Counted from the stretch's first letter, positions 6,852 through 14,999 are shown. The stretch is 28,109 nt of DNA from JBDNIO01 sp041688215 (GCA_041688215.1 JBDNIO010000034.1:1-28109), one strand, 5' to 3'. The notes: generated by a model from the letters alone, not told the origin. Made by a program: numbers and translations.

Positions 6852-8309
6852 TTGAGCCAGTATTCCCATCATGCGTTCAGACTCACCGGACTTGTTTTCG
6901 TAGCGAGCTTACTCGCGGCCTGTGGCAGCGAGCAACCCGCCCCGGTGAACGGTTTGCAGCTGCCGGATTTTACTGGTCTGGTTGAGCACGCCGGCCCGGC
7001 GGTGGTGAATATAAGCGCCATGCCTGCTGCAACCGCAAAGCGCCGGCCCCAGGCCGAGCAGGAACGTGGACAGGGCCCCGGCAATCAGTTTCCGGGCAGT
7101 CAGTTTGAAGACTTGTTCAAGCGTTTCTTTGATCAGGAGGAAAATCCGCTGCCTCCCCACGGGGCGCCGCGTGGCGCTATTCCCCGGCCTGCGCTGGGGT
7201 CAGGATTCATAATCTCAGACGACGGTTACATCCTCACCAACAATCATGTTGTGGGCGAGGAGGGCAAGATTATCGTCAAGCTCAGCGATAAGCGACAGCT
7301 GGTCGCCGAACTGGTGGGGGCCGATTCCTACAGTGACATCGCGCTGCTGAAAGTAGATGCCAATGACCTGCCCACGGTAAAAATCGGCGACGTGAACAAA
7401 CTGAAAGTGGGCGCCTGGGTGGTGGCAATCGGCTCCCCGTTTGGTTTTGAAACTTCAGTAACCGCCGGCATTGTTTCCGCAAAACGCCGTAGCCTGGCGG
7501 GCGACCAGTATGTACCCTTTCTGCAAACCGATGTGGCCATCAACCCCGGCAACTCCGGTGGCCCGCTATTCAATCTGAACGGTGAAGTGGTAGGGGTGAA
7601 TTCGCAAATTTATAGCCGTTCCGGGGGCTATCAGGGCGTCTCGTTCGCCATACCTATTGATGTGGCCATGGGGGTGGTCAAGCAACTGCGCGAAAACGGC
7701 CAGGTCCAGCGCGGCTGGCTGGGCGTACAGATTCAGGAAGTTAATCGCGAGCTGGCTGAATCCTTTGGCATGGAACGCCCCGAGGGCGCGCTGGTAGCGC
7801 AGGTTATTAAAGATAGCCCGGCCGAAAAGGCCGGCTTTGCAGCTGGCGATGTCATCGTGGAATTCGACGGCAAACCCGTAGGTTCGGCCGCAGGTCTGCC
7901 GCCATTGGTGGGGCTTACGCCGGTAGGCGAAACCGCAAAAGTAGTCGTGCTGCGAAACGGCAAGCGCAAGAATATCAATGTCGAAATCGGGCAACTGGAT
8001 GACGATAAGCAGATAAACGCCCGCAAAAAGCCGAAAGTAGACAAGCTCGGCCTTACTCTAAGCAAGCTCGGCAAGGCGGAACGTGAAGAATTAAATATTA
8101 AAAGTGGTGTGCGAGTGGATCAGGTCAAACCTGGGCCGGCGCAGCGCGCGGGCGTGCGTGCCGGGGACATTATTGTCGCTGTCGGCAATCAGCCGGTGAA
8201 TGATGCCAAGGCGCTGCGCAAGCATTTGCACGCTGCCAAAGGTCCGGTTGCCATGCTGCTCAGGCGTGACGGAAATCCGCTGTTTCTGGCGCTGGATCCC
8301 AACCCCTGA
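6852..8309 (+). CDS. mucD: HtrA-family serine protease MucD/DegP, lipoprotein form
   Basis: This is a periplasmic protease/chaperone that degrades misfolded envelope proteins and dampens the sigma-E response. It has 485 residues. TTG 6852 is taken as the start because AGGAG (6841-6845) lies 6 nt upstream and the frame opens with a signal sequence. That signal ends LLAAC-GS, a lipobox with Cys24, so the protein is probably lipid-anchored, unlike the soluble Pseudomonas MucD. The trypsin-like domain has the triad His132 (TNNHVV), Asp162 (YSDIALL) and Ser235 (NPGNSGGP). PDZ domain 1 is about 285-375 (RGWLGVQIQEV...) and PDZ 2 about 395-482 (LGLTLSKL...VRAGDIIVAVG). MucD identity follows from position and sequence; DegP or DegQ would be alternative names. 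Confidence 0.94.
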   Translation: MSQYSHHAFRLTGLVFVASLLAACGSEQPAPVNGLQLPDFTGLVEHAGPAVVNISAMPAATAKRRPQAEQERGQGPGNQFPGSQFEDLFKRFFDQEENPLPPHGAPRGAIPRPALGSGFIISDDGYILTNNHVVGEEGKIIVKLSDKRQLVAELVGADSYSDIALLKVDANDLPTVKIGDVNKLKVGAWVVAIGSPFGFETSVTAGIVSAKRRSLAGDQYVPFLQTDVAINPGNSGGPLFNLNGEVVGVNSQIYSRSGGYQGVSFAIPIDVAMGVVKQLRENGQVQRGWLGVQIQEVNRELAESFGMERPEGALVAQVIKDSPAEKAGFAAGDVIVEFDGKPVGSAAGLPPLVGLTPVGETAKVVVLRNGKRKNINVEIGQLDDDKQINARKKPKVDKLGLTLSKLGKAEREELNIKSGVRVDQVKPGPAQRAGVRAGDIIVAVGNQPVNDAKALRKHLHAAKGPVAMLLRRDGNPLFLALDPNP

Positions 8310-8343
8310 GCCCAAAACAATGCCGTCAGTTTAGCCTGCGGCG

Positions 8344-8372
8344 GTGAACGTGGCGTGCTTCATGCGTATACT
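8344..8372 (+). promoter_or_regulatory. Possible lepA promoter
   Basis: GTGAAC (8344-8349), a 17-nt spacer and TATACT (8367-8372, five of six -10 bases) lie just upstream of lepA. The -35 match is poor. It would start transcription about 25 nt before the lepA ATG. Confidence 0.3.
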
Positions 8373-8388
8373 GCGCGCTTTTGCGCAG
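8371..8388 (+). promoter_or_regulatory. Hairpin before lepA
   Basis: CTGCGC, loop GCTTTT and GCGCAG form a perfect 6-bp stem ending 16 nt before the lepA ATG, overlapping the candidate -10. It is too close to the gene and has no downstream T-run, so it is not a convincing terminator. It could affect lepA translation. Confidence 0.3.
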
Positions 8389-8404
8389 CCAAAAGCTCGG
8401 TGTC

Positions 8405-10204
8405 ATGCAATCACGCATTCGTAATTTTTCCATAATCGCGCATATCGATCACGGTAAATCGACGCTCGCCGACCGCTTCATCCAGCATTGCGAGGGCTTG
8501 AGCAACCGCGAGATGTCCGCGCAGGTGCTGGACTCGATGGACCTGGAGCGCGAGCGCGGCATTACCATAAAGGCGCAGGCGGTAACGCTGAATTACCACG
8601 CGCGTGACGGCGAAACCTACAAACTGAATTTTATCGACACGCCTGGCCACGTCGATTTTTCCTACGAAGTCTCGCGCTCGCTGGCCGCCTGCGAAGGCGC
8701 GCTGCTGGTGGTGGATGCCTCGCAAGGCGTGGAAGCGCAGAGCGTGGCCAATACCTATACCGCCATCGAGCAGAACCTGGAAGTGGTGCCGGTGCTTAAC
8801 AAGGTAGACCTGGACAGCGCGGAGCCCGACCGTGTGGCGCAACAGATTGAAGATGTAATTGGGCTGGATACCACCGATCGGCTGCTGGTTTCCGCAAAAA
8901 CTGGTCTTGGCATCGAAGACGCGCTCGAAGCCATAATCCGTCGCATCCCGGCGCCCGGAGGCGACGCAGACGCGCCATTACAGGCCTTGATCGTAGATTC
9001 CTGGTTCGACAATTACCTCGGTGTGGTTTCGCTGGTGCGCGTGGCTCACGGTCGCCTGGCGGCTGGCGACAAGATCCGGGTCATGGCCACGGGCAAGGAC
9101 CACGTGCTCGACGAAGTCGGCATATTCAGCCCCAAAAAACTCAAACGCGATGCGCTGGAAGTGGGCGAAGTCGGTTATGTAATCGCCGGTATCAAGGAGA
9201 TTGATGGCGCGCCCGTAGGCGACACACTCACTCACGCCCATCGGCCCTGCGAAAAACGTCTACCCGGTTTTCAGCAAATACGCCCGCGTGTATTCGCCGG
9301 ACTTTTTCCAATAAGTGCCGACGATTTTGAGGATTTTCGCGACGCGCTCTCAAAGTTGCGGCTCAACGACTCCGCGCTGCAATACGAGCCGGAAACCTCA
9401 ACCGCCCTGGGCTTTGGCTTTCGCTGTGGTTTTCTCGGCATGCTGCACTTGGAAATTGTGCAGGAGCGCCTGGAGCGCGAATACAATCTGGACCTGATTA
9501 CCACGGCACCCACCGTGATTTATGAAGTGCTCACCACCGCCGGTGAAATCCTCGCCATCAGCAATCCAACATCCTTGCCCGAAGTCGGTCAGATTGAAGA
9601 GATTCGTGAGCCCATAATCCGCGCCAGCATCCTGACGCCGCAGGAGTTCGTCGGGCCGGTGCTGCAACTCTGCATGGAAAAACGCGGTGAGCAGAAAGAC
9701 ATGCAATACCTGGGCAGCAGTGTATCCATTATCTTTGAACTGCCGCTGGCCGAAGTAGTGCTGGATTTCTTTGATAAACTGAAATCCATCTCGCGCGGCT
9801 TCGCCTCTTTTGAATATGACTTCTGCCGATTCCAGGCCGCGAATCTGGTGCGTCTGGATGTACTGATCAATACCGACCGGGTGGATGCGCTGGCGCACAT
9901 CGTGCACCGGGACAAGGCCCACTCACGCGGCAAGGCACTGGTGGAGCGGCTGCAGAAAATCGTATCCCGGCAGATGTTTGATGTCGCCATTCAGGCCAGT
10001 ATCGGCACGCGTGTCGTCGCGCGCACCACCGTAAAAGCCCTGCGAAAAAATGTAACCGCAAAATGTTATGGCGGTGATGTATCGCGCAAGCGTAAATTGC
10101 TGGAAAAACAGAAAGCCGGTAAAAAACGCATGAAGAAACTGGGTTCTGTCGAGATACCGCAGGAAGCGTTCCTGGCGGTACTCAGCAGCGACACCCCCGA
10201 TTAA
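8405..10204 (+). CDS. lepA: Elongation factor 4 (LepA)
   Basis: LepA is a ribosome-binding translational GTPase (EF4) that back-translocates or rescues stalled ribosomes. The product has 599 residues from ATG 8405, exactly the Escherichia length; a TTG 24 nt upstream in frame is unlikely. GTPase motifs are G1 AHIDHGKST (about 12-20), the RGITI switch, DTPGH, NKVD and SAKTG. Later come the domain II and EF-G III/V-like regions (CGFLGMLHLEIVQERLE). The LepA-specific C-terminal domain ends in the lysine-rich RKRKLLEKQKAGKKRMKK. No clear Shine-Dalgarno is visible. lepB follows after 23 nt, as in most Gammaproteobacteria. Confidence 0.98.
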   Translation: MQSRIRNFSIIAHIDHGKSTLADRFIQHCEGLSNREMSAQVLDSMDLERERGITIKAQAVTLNYHARDGETYKLNFIDTPGHVDFSYEVSRSLAACEGALLVVDASQGVEAQSVANTYTAIEQNLEVVPVLNKVDLDSAEPDRVAQQIEDVIGLDTTDRLLVSAKTGLGIEDALEAIIRRIPAPGGDADAPLQALIVDSWFDNYLGVVSLVRVAHGRLAAGDKIRVMATGKDHVLDEVGIFSPKKLKRDALEVGEVGYVIAGIKEIDGAPVGDTLTHAHRPCEKRLPGFQQIRPRVFAGLFPISADDFEDFRDALSKLRLNDSALQYEPETSTALGFGFRCGFLGMLHLEIVQERLEREYNLDLITTAPTVIYEVLTTAGEILAISNPTSLPEVGQIEEIREPIIRASILTPQEFVGPVLQLCMEKRGEQKDMQYLGSSVSIIFELPLAEVVLDFFDKLKSISRGFASFEYDFCRFQAANLVRLDVLINTDRVDALAHIVHRDKAHSRGKALVERLQKIVSRQMFDVAIQASIGTRVVARTTVKALRKNVTAKCYGGDVSRKRKLLEKQKAGKKRMKKLGSVEIPQEAFLAVLSSDTPD

Positions 10205-10227
10205 CAACACACCGGCAGGAAAAAAAC

Positions 10228-11025
10228 ATGGGTGATATTCATTTCGACTTTGAAGCCCTGCTGGTTATCGCCAGCGCGGTAACCGGCGTGTTCTGGGTGC
10301 TGGATAAACTCATCTGGGCGCCGCGCCGCGAAGCCGCCCGGCAAGAGGGCGATACGCAGGTGTCTGCCAACTGGGCGGTTGAATTTTCCCGTTCGTTTTT
10401 CCCGGTTATATTATTCGTGTTGCTGCTGCGCAGTTTTGTGGTGGAACCTTTTCGGATCCCTTCCAGTTCCATGGTGCCGACCCTGCTGGTGGGGGATTTC
10501 ATCCTGGTGAATAAATTCGCCTACGGCTTCCGTCTGCCGGTGGTGCATACCAAAGTCATTCCAGTAGATGAGCCCGAGCGCGGCGATGTAATGGTCTTCC
10601 GTTGGCCGCCGGACCCAAGCAAGGATTTCATCAAGCGCGTGGTTGGTTTGCCAGGCGACGAAATCCTGTACCGCGACAAGCATCTCAGCATCAATGGCGA
10701 GCCCGTGCCGCTGGAGTCTCTGGGCGTTTATACCGCCGAGGGTGTGCCGGCATTCGAGGCAATATTTAAGTTCAGTGAAACCCTGGGTGAAAAGCAGCAT
10801 CCCATCCTGATGGTGGGCGATCGTGAGTCGTTGAACTTGCGTGCAACCGTGCCGCCGGGCGAATATTTCGTTATGGGTGATAACCGCGACAACAGTCTCG
10901 ACTCCCGGCGCTGGGGTTTTGTGCCCGAGCGTAATCTGGTCGGCAAGGCATTTCTGGTGTGGATGAGTGTGGACACCAGCGAATGGGATGTGCGTTTCGG
11001 CCGCCTGGGATCCTTGGTGAAATAA
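10228..11025 (+). CDS. lepB: Signal peptidase I
   Basis: LepB cleaves signal peptides from Sec and Tat substrates on the periplasmic face of the inner membrane. The 265-residue protein has two membrane spans, about 8-26 (FEALLVIASAVTGVFWVLD) and 57-72 (FFPVILFVLLLRSFVV). Catalytic Ser81 is in RIPSSSMVPTL and general-base Lys136 in KDFIKRVVGLPGDE. The family's late box is GEYFVMGDNRDNSLDSR. GGCAGGA lies 8 nt before the ATG. It sits between lepA and a DUF4845 gene, the standard order; the stop codon overlaps the next ATG by one base. Confidence 0.98.
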   Translation: MGDIHFDFEALLVIASAVTGVFWVLDKLIWAPRREAARQEGDTQVSANWAVEFSRSFFPVILFVLLLRSFVVEPFRIPSSSMVPTLLVGDFILVNKFAYGFRLPVVHTKVIPVDEPERGDVMVFRWPPDPSKDFIKRVVGLPGDEILYRDKHLSINGEPVPLESLGVYTAEGVPAFEAIFKFSETLGEKQHPILMVGDRESLNLRATVPPGEYFVMGDNRDNSLDSRRWGFVPERNLVGKAFLVWMSVDTSEWDVRFGRLGSLVK

Positions 11026-11414
11026 TGAATACAAATAATCCGATGCCCCGGCGCCAATGGGGCATGACGATCTGGAGCTGGATGTATGTGCTGGGTACGC
11101 TCGGCCTGATCTTTCTGGTGCTCATCAAGAACGTTACGGTGTACACCAATAATTACGATATTCGCAACGCGCTCACCTGGGCGTCCAACCAGCCAGAGCT
11201 TTACAATGCGTCTGCCCATGAAATTCAGTCGCGCATACAGCGCCGCTTCGACAGTGGTTATGTGCGCAACATCAAAGGCCGCGACGTGAAGATCAAGCGG
11301 GTCAAGGAAGGCCGCCGCCTGCAGGTGAAGTACGAAGTACGCAAGCCACTTTTCTACAATGTGATTCTGCTCTTCGACTTCGATGAAACCGCGTTAATTC
11401 CGAAAAAGAATTGA
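11025..11414 (+). CDS. DUF4845 single-span membrane protein
   Basis: This 129-residue protein starts at ATG 11025, overlapping the lepB stop (TAATG). Residues 14-34 (MTIWSWMYVLGTLGLIFLVLI) form one N-terminal membrane span. The rest is a soluble, presumably periplasmic domain with YEVRKPLFYNVILLFDFDE near the end. The size, topology and position between lepB and rnc match the DUF4845 family of Gamma- and Betaproteobacteria, whose function is not established to my knowledge. Its TGA overlaps the rnc TTG (TTGA), so it is probably translated together with lepB and rnc. A link to signal peptidase is possible from context but unproven. Confidence 0.85.
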   Translation: MNTNNPMPRRQWGMTIWSWMYVLGTLGLIFLVLIKNVTVYTNNYDIRNALTWASNQPELYNASAHEIQSRIQRRFDSGYVRNIKGRDVKIKRVKEGRRLQVKYEVRKPLFYNVILLFDFDETALIPKKN

Positions 11415-12088
11415 TCGAATCCGACCCGTCCAGGCTGGCGCGGCAACTGGGCCATGAATTCTCGAACCCGGCGCTGCTAGAACAGGCATTAACCCACCGT
11501 AGTGCGGGCGGCAAACATTATGAGCGTCTGGAATTTCTGGGCGACGCGGTACTCAGCCTGGTCATCGCCGCCGAGCTGCACCAGCGCTGTCCAAAAGCGC
11601 CGGAGGGGGATCTCTCGCGGTTACGCTCGTCACTGGTGCGCGAACGCACGCTGGCACAAATTGCCAGCGAGCGGGATATCGGCAACTATCTGAACATGGG
11701 CGCAGGCGAAACCCGCAGCGGCGGGTTTCGGCGCGAATCCATTTTGGCGGACGCGGTGGAGGCGCTCATTGGGGCGGCCTATCTGGATGCTGGCTTCGAC
11801 GCCGCCCAGGGTTTCGTATTATCGCTTTACGCCAGCCGTCTGGACAATCTCCCCAGTGCAGATAGTCTGAAAGATCCCAAAACACGTTTACAGGAATGGC
11901 TACAGGCGCGCGGCCGGCCATTACCCGAATATCAGATACTGGAAATCACCGGCGAAGCGCACGAACAACACTTTACCGCCCGCTGCAGTTTGCAGGACAG
12001 TGCGCAGTTCTGCGTGGGCACCGGCGCGGGCCGGCGTCGTGCCGAACAGGCAGCCGCACGACAAATGCTGGATAAAATCGATGAATAA
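11411..12088 (+). CDS. rnc: Ribonuclease III
   Basis: RNase III cleaves double-stranded RNA, processing rRNA precursors and some mRNAs. The 225-residue product begins at TTG 11411, overlapping the DUF4845 stop. The signature ERLEFLGDAVLS (about 38-49) supplies the acidic metal ligands. A second acidic cluster lies at ADAVEALIGAAYLDAG. The C-terminal double-stranded RNA-binding domain runs from about DPKTRLQEWLQARG to GAGRRRAEQAAARQML. Length equals the Escherichia enzyme (226). It overlaps era by 8 nt, the classical rnc-era-recO operon, known to be autoregulated by RNase III cleavage of its leader in Escherichia; no such leader was identified here. Confidence 0.97.
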   Translation: MIESDPSRLARQLGHEFSNPALLEQALTHRSAGGKHYERLEFLGDAVLSLVIAAELHQRCPKAPEGDLSRLRSSLVRERTLAQIASERDIGNYLNMGAGETRSGGFRRESILADAVEALIGAAYLDAGFDAAQGFVLSLYASRLDNLPSADSLKDPKTRLQEWLQARGRPLPEYQILEITGEAHEQHFTARCSLQDSAQFCVGTGAGRRRAEQAAARQMLDKIDE

Positions 12089-13004
12089 CAACTCAATGAA
12101 TGAATCTGAAAATCCCCTATCTGACAGCACCCGCGCGGGTCTGGTAGCAGTGGTGGGGCGCCCGAACGTGGGCAAATCTACGCTGGTTAACGCCATTGTT
12201 GGCGAAAAGGTCAGCATTGTTACGCCCAAGCCGCAAACCACACGGCATCGAATTATTGGTGTCTATACCCAAGGCTCCCTGCAGGTCGGCTTTGTCGATA
12301 CCCCCGGCCTGCATGCGCATTCCGGCAAGGCCTTGAACAAAGTTCTGAATCAGACCGCGGCTGCCAGCCTGGCGGGGGTGGACGCCGTTGTCCTGGTGGT
12401 GGAAGCCGGGCAGTGGCGCGATGCAGATGAGCAGGTGCTCGAGCGTGTAAAGCGGGGCAATACGCCGGTTATTCTGGTGGCGAACAAGGTAGACCGCCTG
12501 CCCAACCCTTCCGCCGCCTTGCCGTTTATTCAGGACTGCGCCGAGCGGCACGACTTCGCCTTCATCCTGCCATGCTCCGCCAAAACTCGTGACAACCTGA
12601 AACCGCTGATCAGCGAACTCGAAAACCGTATTCCGCCCGGACCATTTCTGTTTCCAGAAGACGAATACACCGACCGCAACCTGCAGTTTCTGGTCACGGA
12701 AACCATCCGCGAAAAGCTGATGATGATCTTGCAGCAGGAATTGCCGTACTCCGTAACGGTGGCCATCGAAGCTTTCAGCGAAGACGAAAAACGCTTCAAC
12801 ATTCACGCGGTAATCTGGGTTGCGCGCGACAATCACAAGGCCATGGTCATAGGCCGGGGCGGCAGCCTCCTGAAGAAAGTCGGCACCAGTGCGCGCCAGG
12901 ATCTTATCCGGCGTCTGGACAAGGCGGTGGATCTGCGCCTGTGGGTCAAGGTACGCGACGGCTGGAACGAGAATGAAGTCGCGGTGCGTGATCTGGGGCA
13001 TTAA
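12081..13004 (+). CDS. era: GTPase Era
   Basis: Era is an essential Ras-like GTPase that binds the 3' end of 16S rRNA during 30S assembly. From ATG 12081 the product has 307 residues; ATG 12096 would remove five. G1 is GRPNVGKST (26-34), with QTTRHRI as switch, DTPGLH as G3 and NKVD as G4. The C-terminal KH domain contains VIGRGGSLLKKVG and ends LWVKVRDGWNENEVAVRDLG. The ATG lies inside the end of rnc. After its stop there is a 308-nt gap filled by nested repeats, so recO is separated from era here, unlike the tight coupling common elsewhere. Confidence 0.97.
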   Translation: MNNNSMNESENPLSDSTRAGLVAVVGRPNVGKSTLVNAIVGEKVSIVTPKPQTTRHRIIGVYTQGSLQVGFVDTPGLHAHSGKALNKVLNQTAAASLAGVDAVVLVVEAGQWRDADEQVLERVKRGNTPVILVANKVDRLPNPSAALPFIQDCAERHDFAFILPCSAKTRDNLKPLISELENRIPPGPFLFPEDEYTDRNLQFLVTETIREKLMMILQQELPYSVTVAIEAFSEDEKRFNIHAVIWVARDNHKAMVIGRGGSLLKKVGTSARQDLIRRLDKAVDLRLWVKVRDGWNENEVAVRDLGH

Positions 13005-13028
13005 TCCCAATCAGCAGTGGAAGAATTT

Positions 13029-13273
13029 AAAACCACAAAGGACACGAAGCAAGACACGCTTTGCCCTTCTTGATTATGTACGAAACTCAGCCGTGACCGA
13101 ATCATTTTATATCGAGTCATTGCGAGCGCCCCGAAAATGTTTAATGGGCGCGCGGCAATCCAGGGTTTCTGAGATTGCCGCGTCGCTAACGCGACTCGCA
13201 ATGACCCTGGCTGAGTTTGAGATATAATCAAGTTACCCTTTGTGTCCTGCGTGCCCTTTGTGGTTGTGTTTTT
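13029..13273. repeat. Three palindromic elements nested in one another
   Basis: The era-recO gap (13005-13312) contains three concentric inverted repeats and no gene. The outer pair is AAAACCACAAAGGACAC (13029-13045) against the complement of CCCTTTGTGGTTGTGTTTT (13254-13272). The middle pair is 13069-13092 against 13209-13232; both read CTTGATTAT...AAACTCAGCC on their own strand. The inner pair is GTCATTGCGAG (13116-13126) against CTCGCAATGAC (13195-13205), with CGCGGCAATC/GATTGCCGCG (13151-13160, 13173-13182) inside it. Outer and inner sequences resemble two unrelated, widespread short palindromic repeat types, so successive insertion is the simplest reading. No transposase is nearby; mobilisation in trans would be inference. 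Confidence 0.8.
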
Positions 13274-13312
13274 GATCGATAGCTCAGATGTTTGTTATTG
13301 GCATAGAACACC

Positions 13313-14050
13313 ATGCGCGTAGAACTGGAACCCTGCATCATCCTGCATCGGCGCGCCTATCGCGATACCAGTCTGATTCTTGACGTGCTCAGCCGCGAGC
13401 ATGGTCGCCTTGCGCTGGTGGCGCGTGGCGCACGCCGGCCCAAGGCGCGTTGGCGCGGCTTGCTGGAACCGTTGCGCTCGCTGCGTTTATCCTGGAGCGG
13501 ACGCGGCGAGATGCAAACCCTGACCGCCGTTGAAACCGACGGTCCCGCGGGCGCGCCGGAAGGCGAAAGGCTCTACGCGGCGTTTTATGGCGCGGAACTG
13601 GTCTTGCGCCTGACCGCACGTCAGGACCCGCACCCCGGTATATTTGATTGCCTGCTGAAGCTGATAATTCAACTCCGCACCGGCGCCGATACCGCCCCCG
13701 AACTCAGGCGTTTTGAACGCGATCTGCTGGCCGAACTGGGTTATGGTCTGTCGTTGGACATAGAAACCGGCAGCGGCGAACCTGTGCGCGCAGACCAGGC
13801 CTATTATTACCACCCGGAACATGGACTACGGATTAGCGATGCGTGTTCCCAAGTCGCGGAAATAGCGATAGCGGGCGCCACACTGCTGGCCCTGGCGGCT
13901 GACAACCTGGCTACGCCGCAACAACACAGGCAAGCCAGGCACCTGCTGGCGGCGGCCTTACGCCCCCACCTGGGCGACAAACCCCTGCGCAGCGCGCAAA
14001 CACTACGCGCCTTGCGACAATTAAAAGCCAGTTCAACGGAACAGCAATGA
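13313..14050 (+). CDS. recO: DNA repair protein RecO
   Basis: RecO works with RecR to load RecA on SSB-coated single-stranded DNA in gap repair. The product has 245 residues, close to the Escherichia protein (242). The N-terminal OB-fold region reads CIILHRRAYRDTSLILDVLSREHGRLALVARGARRPKAR. A helical C-terminal domain contains YAAFYGAELVLRL and RFERDLLAELGYGLSLD. The zinc cysteines of some RecO proteins are absent, as in Escherichia. The start is ATG 13313, with no clear ribosome site; the upstream 300 nt is repeat DNA, so its promoter is uncertain. The TGA overlaps the pdxJ ATG (ATGA). Confidence 0.94.
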   Translation: MRVELEPCIILHRRAYRDTSLILDVLSREHGRLALVARGARRPKARWRGLLEPLRSLRLSWSGRGEMQTLTAVETDGPAGAPEGERLYAAFYGAELVLRLTARQDPHPGIFDCLLKLIIQLRTGADTAPELRRFERDLLAELGYGLSLDIETGSGEPVRADQAYYYHPEHGLRISDACSQVAEIAIAGATLLALAADNLATPQQHRQARHLLAAALRPHLGDKPLRSAQTLRALRQLKASSTEQQ

Positions 14051-14796
14051 ACGCGAAAAAACTTAAACTCGGCGTCAACATCGATCACGTGGCCACGCTG
14101 CGTCAGGCACGCGGCACCTCTTATCCGGACGTAATCGCTGCGGCCCATGCCGCGCTCGACGCGGGAGCGGACAGCATCACCGTGCACCTGCGCGAAGATC
14201 GGCGCCACATTCAGGACGCCGACGTGCAGGCCTTGCTGCAACAACCCAGTATGGCATTGAATCTGGAATTAGCGGTTACCCGCGAAATGATCGACATCGC
14301 CGAGCGCCTGCGCCCCCGCGACGCCTGCTTCGTGCCGGAGCGGCGCGAAGAGTTGACTACCGAAGGCGGGCTGGATGTGCTGGCGCAGCCCGAGCAAATA
14401 CAACAAGCCTGCAAACGCCTGCAGGCCGCCGCGATTCAGGTTTCACTGTTCATCGACCCGGATATTCAGCAAATCGACGCCGCGGCGCAATGCGGCGCCC
14501 AGGCGATAGAAATCCATACCGGAACCTACGCCGATGCAGCCAATGCACAGGCGCGTGAGCGCGAACTCGAACGCATTATCCGCGCTGCTCAACATGCCGC
14601 CGGCCTGGGCTTAAAAGTACACGCTGGGCATGGGCTCCACACTGACAACGTCGCTGCAATCGCCGTAATAAAAGAAATCACCGAGCTCAATATCGGTCAT
14701 GCACTAGTTGCCCGGGCGATTTTCATTGGCCTGGGCGAGGCGGTTCGGGAAATACACGAGCATATGCGCGCGGCCCGCCGCACAGAATCAATTTAA
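14047..14796 (+). CDS. pdxJ: Pyridoxine 5'-phosphate synthase
   Basis: PdxJ condenses 1-deoxy-D-xylulose 5-phosphate with 3-amino-2-oxopropyl phosphate to form pyridoxine 5'-phosphate, the last step of the DXP-dependent vitamin B6 route. The 249-residue TIM-barrel protein starts LKLGVNIDHVATLRQARG. It contains ADSITVHLREDRRHIQDADV, the substrate-site DACFVPERREELTTEGGLDV and GLKVHAGHGLHTDNV, all typical of the family. It overlaps recO (ATGA), as in many Gammaproteobacteria. The acpS gene that often follows is missing. The stop codon lies in a 20-bp perfect palindrome. Confidence 0.98.
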   Translation: MNAKKLKLGVNIDHVATLRQARGTSYPDVIAAAHAALDAGADSITVHLREDRRHIQDADVQALLQQPSMALNLELAVTREMIDIAERLRPRDACFVPERREELTTEGGLDVLAQPEQIQQACKRLQAAAIQVSLFIDPDIQQIDAAAQCGAQAIEIHTGTYADAANAQARERELERIIRAAQHAAGLGLKVHAGHGLHTDNVAAIAVIKEITELNIGHALVARAIFIGLGEAVREIHEHMRAARRTESI

Positions 14797-14804
14797 ATTG
14801 ATTC
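14785..14804. repeat. 20-bp perfect palindrome at the pdxJ stop
   Basis: GAATCAATTTAAATTGATTC is fully self-complementary and centred on the TAA of pdxJ. Because of the symmetry, both the pdxJ frame and the small minus-strand frame end with Glu-Ser-Ile-stop. It could be a protein-binding site or a fold-back at the transcript end, but there is no T-run of terminator type. Confidence 0.6.
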
Positions 14805-14900
14805 GCGATGCATGATTATCCCCGCGGCGATTAGCGACAGCAGCAGGGAGGCACCCAGAATAATCCAGGTCAAGCGCGAACTGGCGTGCTCAAGTCTCAT
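14793..14900 (-). CDS. Possible 35-residue single-span membrane peptide
   Basis: An ATG at 14900 on the minus strand opens a 35-codon frame. It encodes a charged N-terminus (MRLEHASSRLTW), a strongly hydrophobic stretch (IILGASLLLSLIAAGIIM, about 13-30) and a short basic/acidic tail (HRESI). The composition is that of a small one-pass membrane protein. It converges on pdxJ, overlapping by 4 nt, in the 203-nt pdxJ-cysM gap. No Shine-Dalgarno is visible upstream, so expression is doubtful. Chance is the alternative. Confidence 0.35.
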   Translation of the reverse strand: MRLEHASSRLTWIILGASLLLSLIAAGIIMHRESI

Positions 14901-14999
14901 GTACGCATATTACGGATGCGCTGCGCAGGAATAAATGCCTGGGGCCTTTATCGCGCACAACACTGGGTTGAATACGCGCCTGCTGTTAGAATTGCCCGT

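Noticed and set aside
12117..13010. 297-codon minus strand frame opposite era
   Set aside because: The + strand encodes complete Era with G motifs and KH domain; the minus frame has no family features.
13029..13273. CRISPR array or insertion sequence in the era-recO gap
   Set aside because: The repeats are inverted pairs, not regularly spaced direct repeats with spacers, and there is no transposase frame.
14886..14999. Longer N-terminus for cysM from an ATG at about 14900
   Set aside because: The 38 extra residues have no counterpart in CysM, and the family start aligns at 15000.
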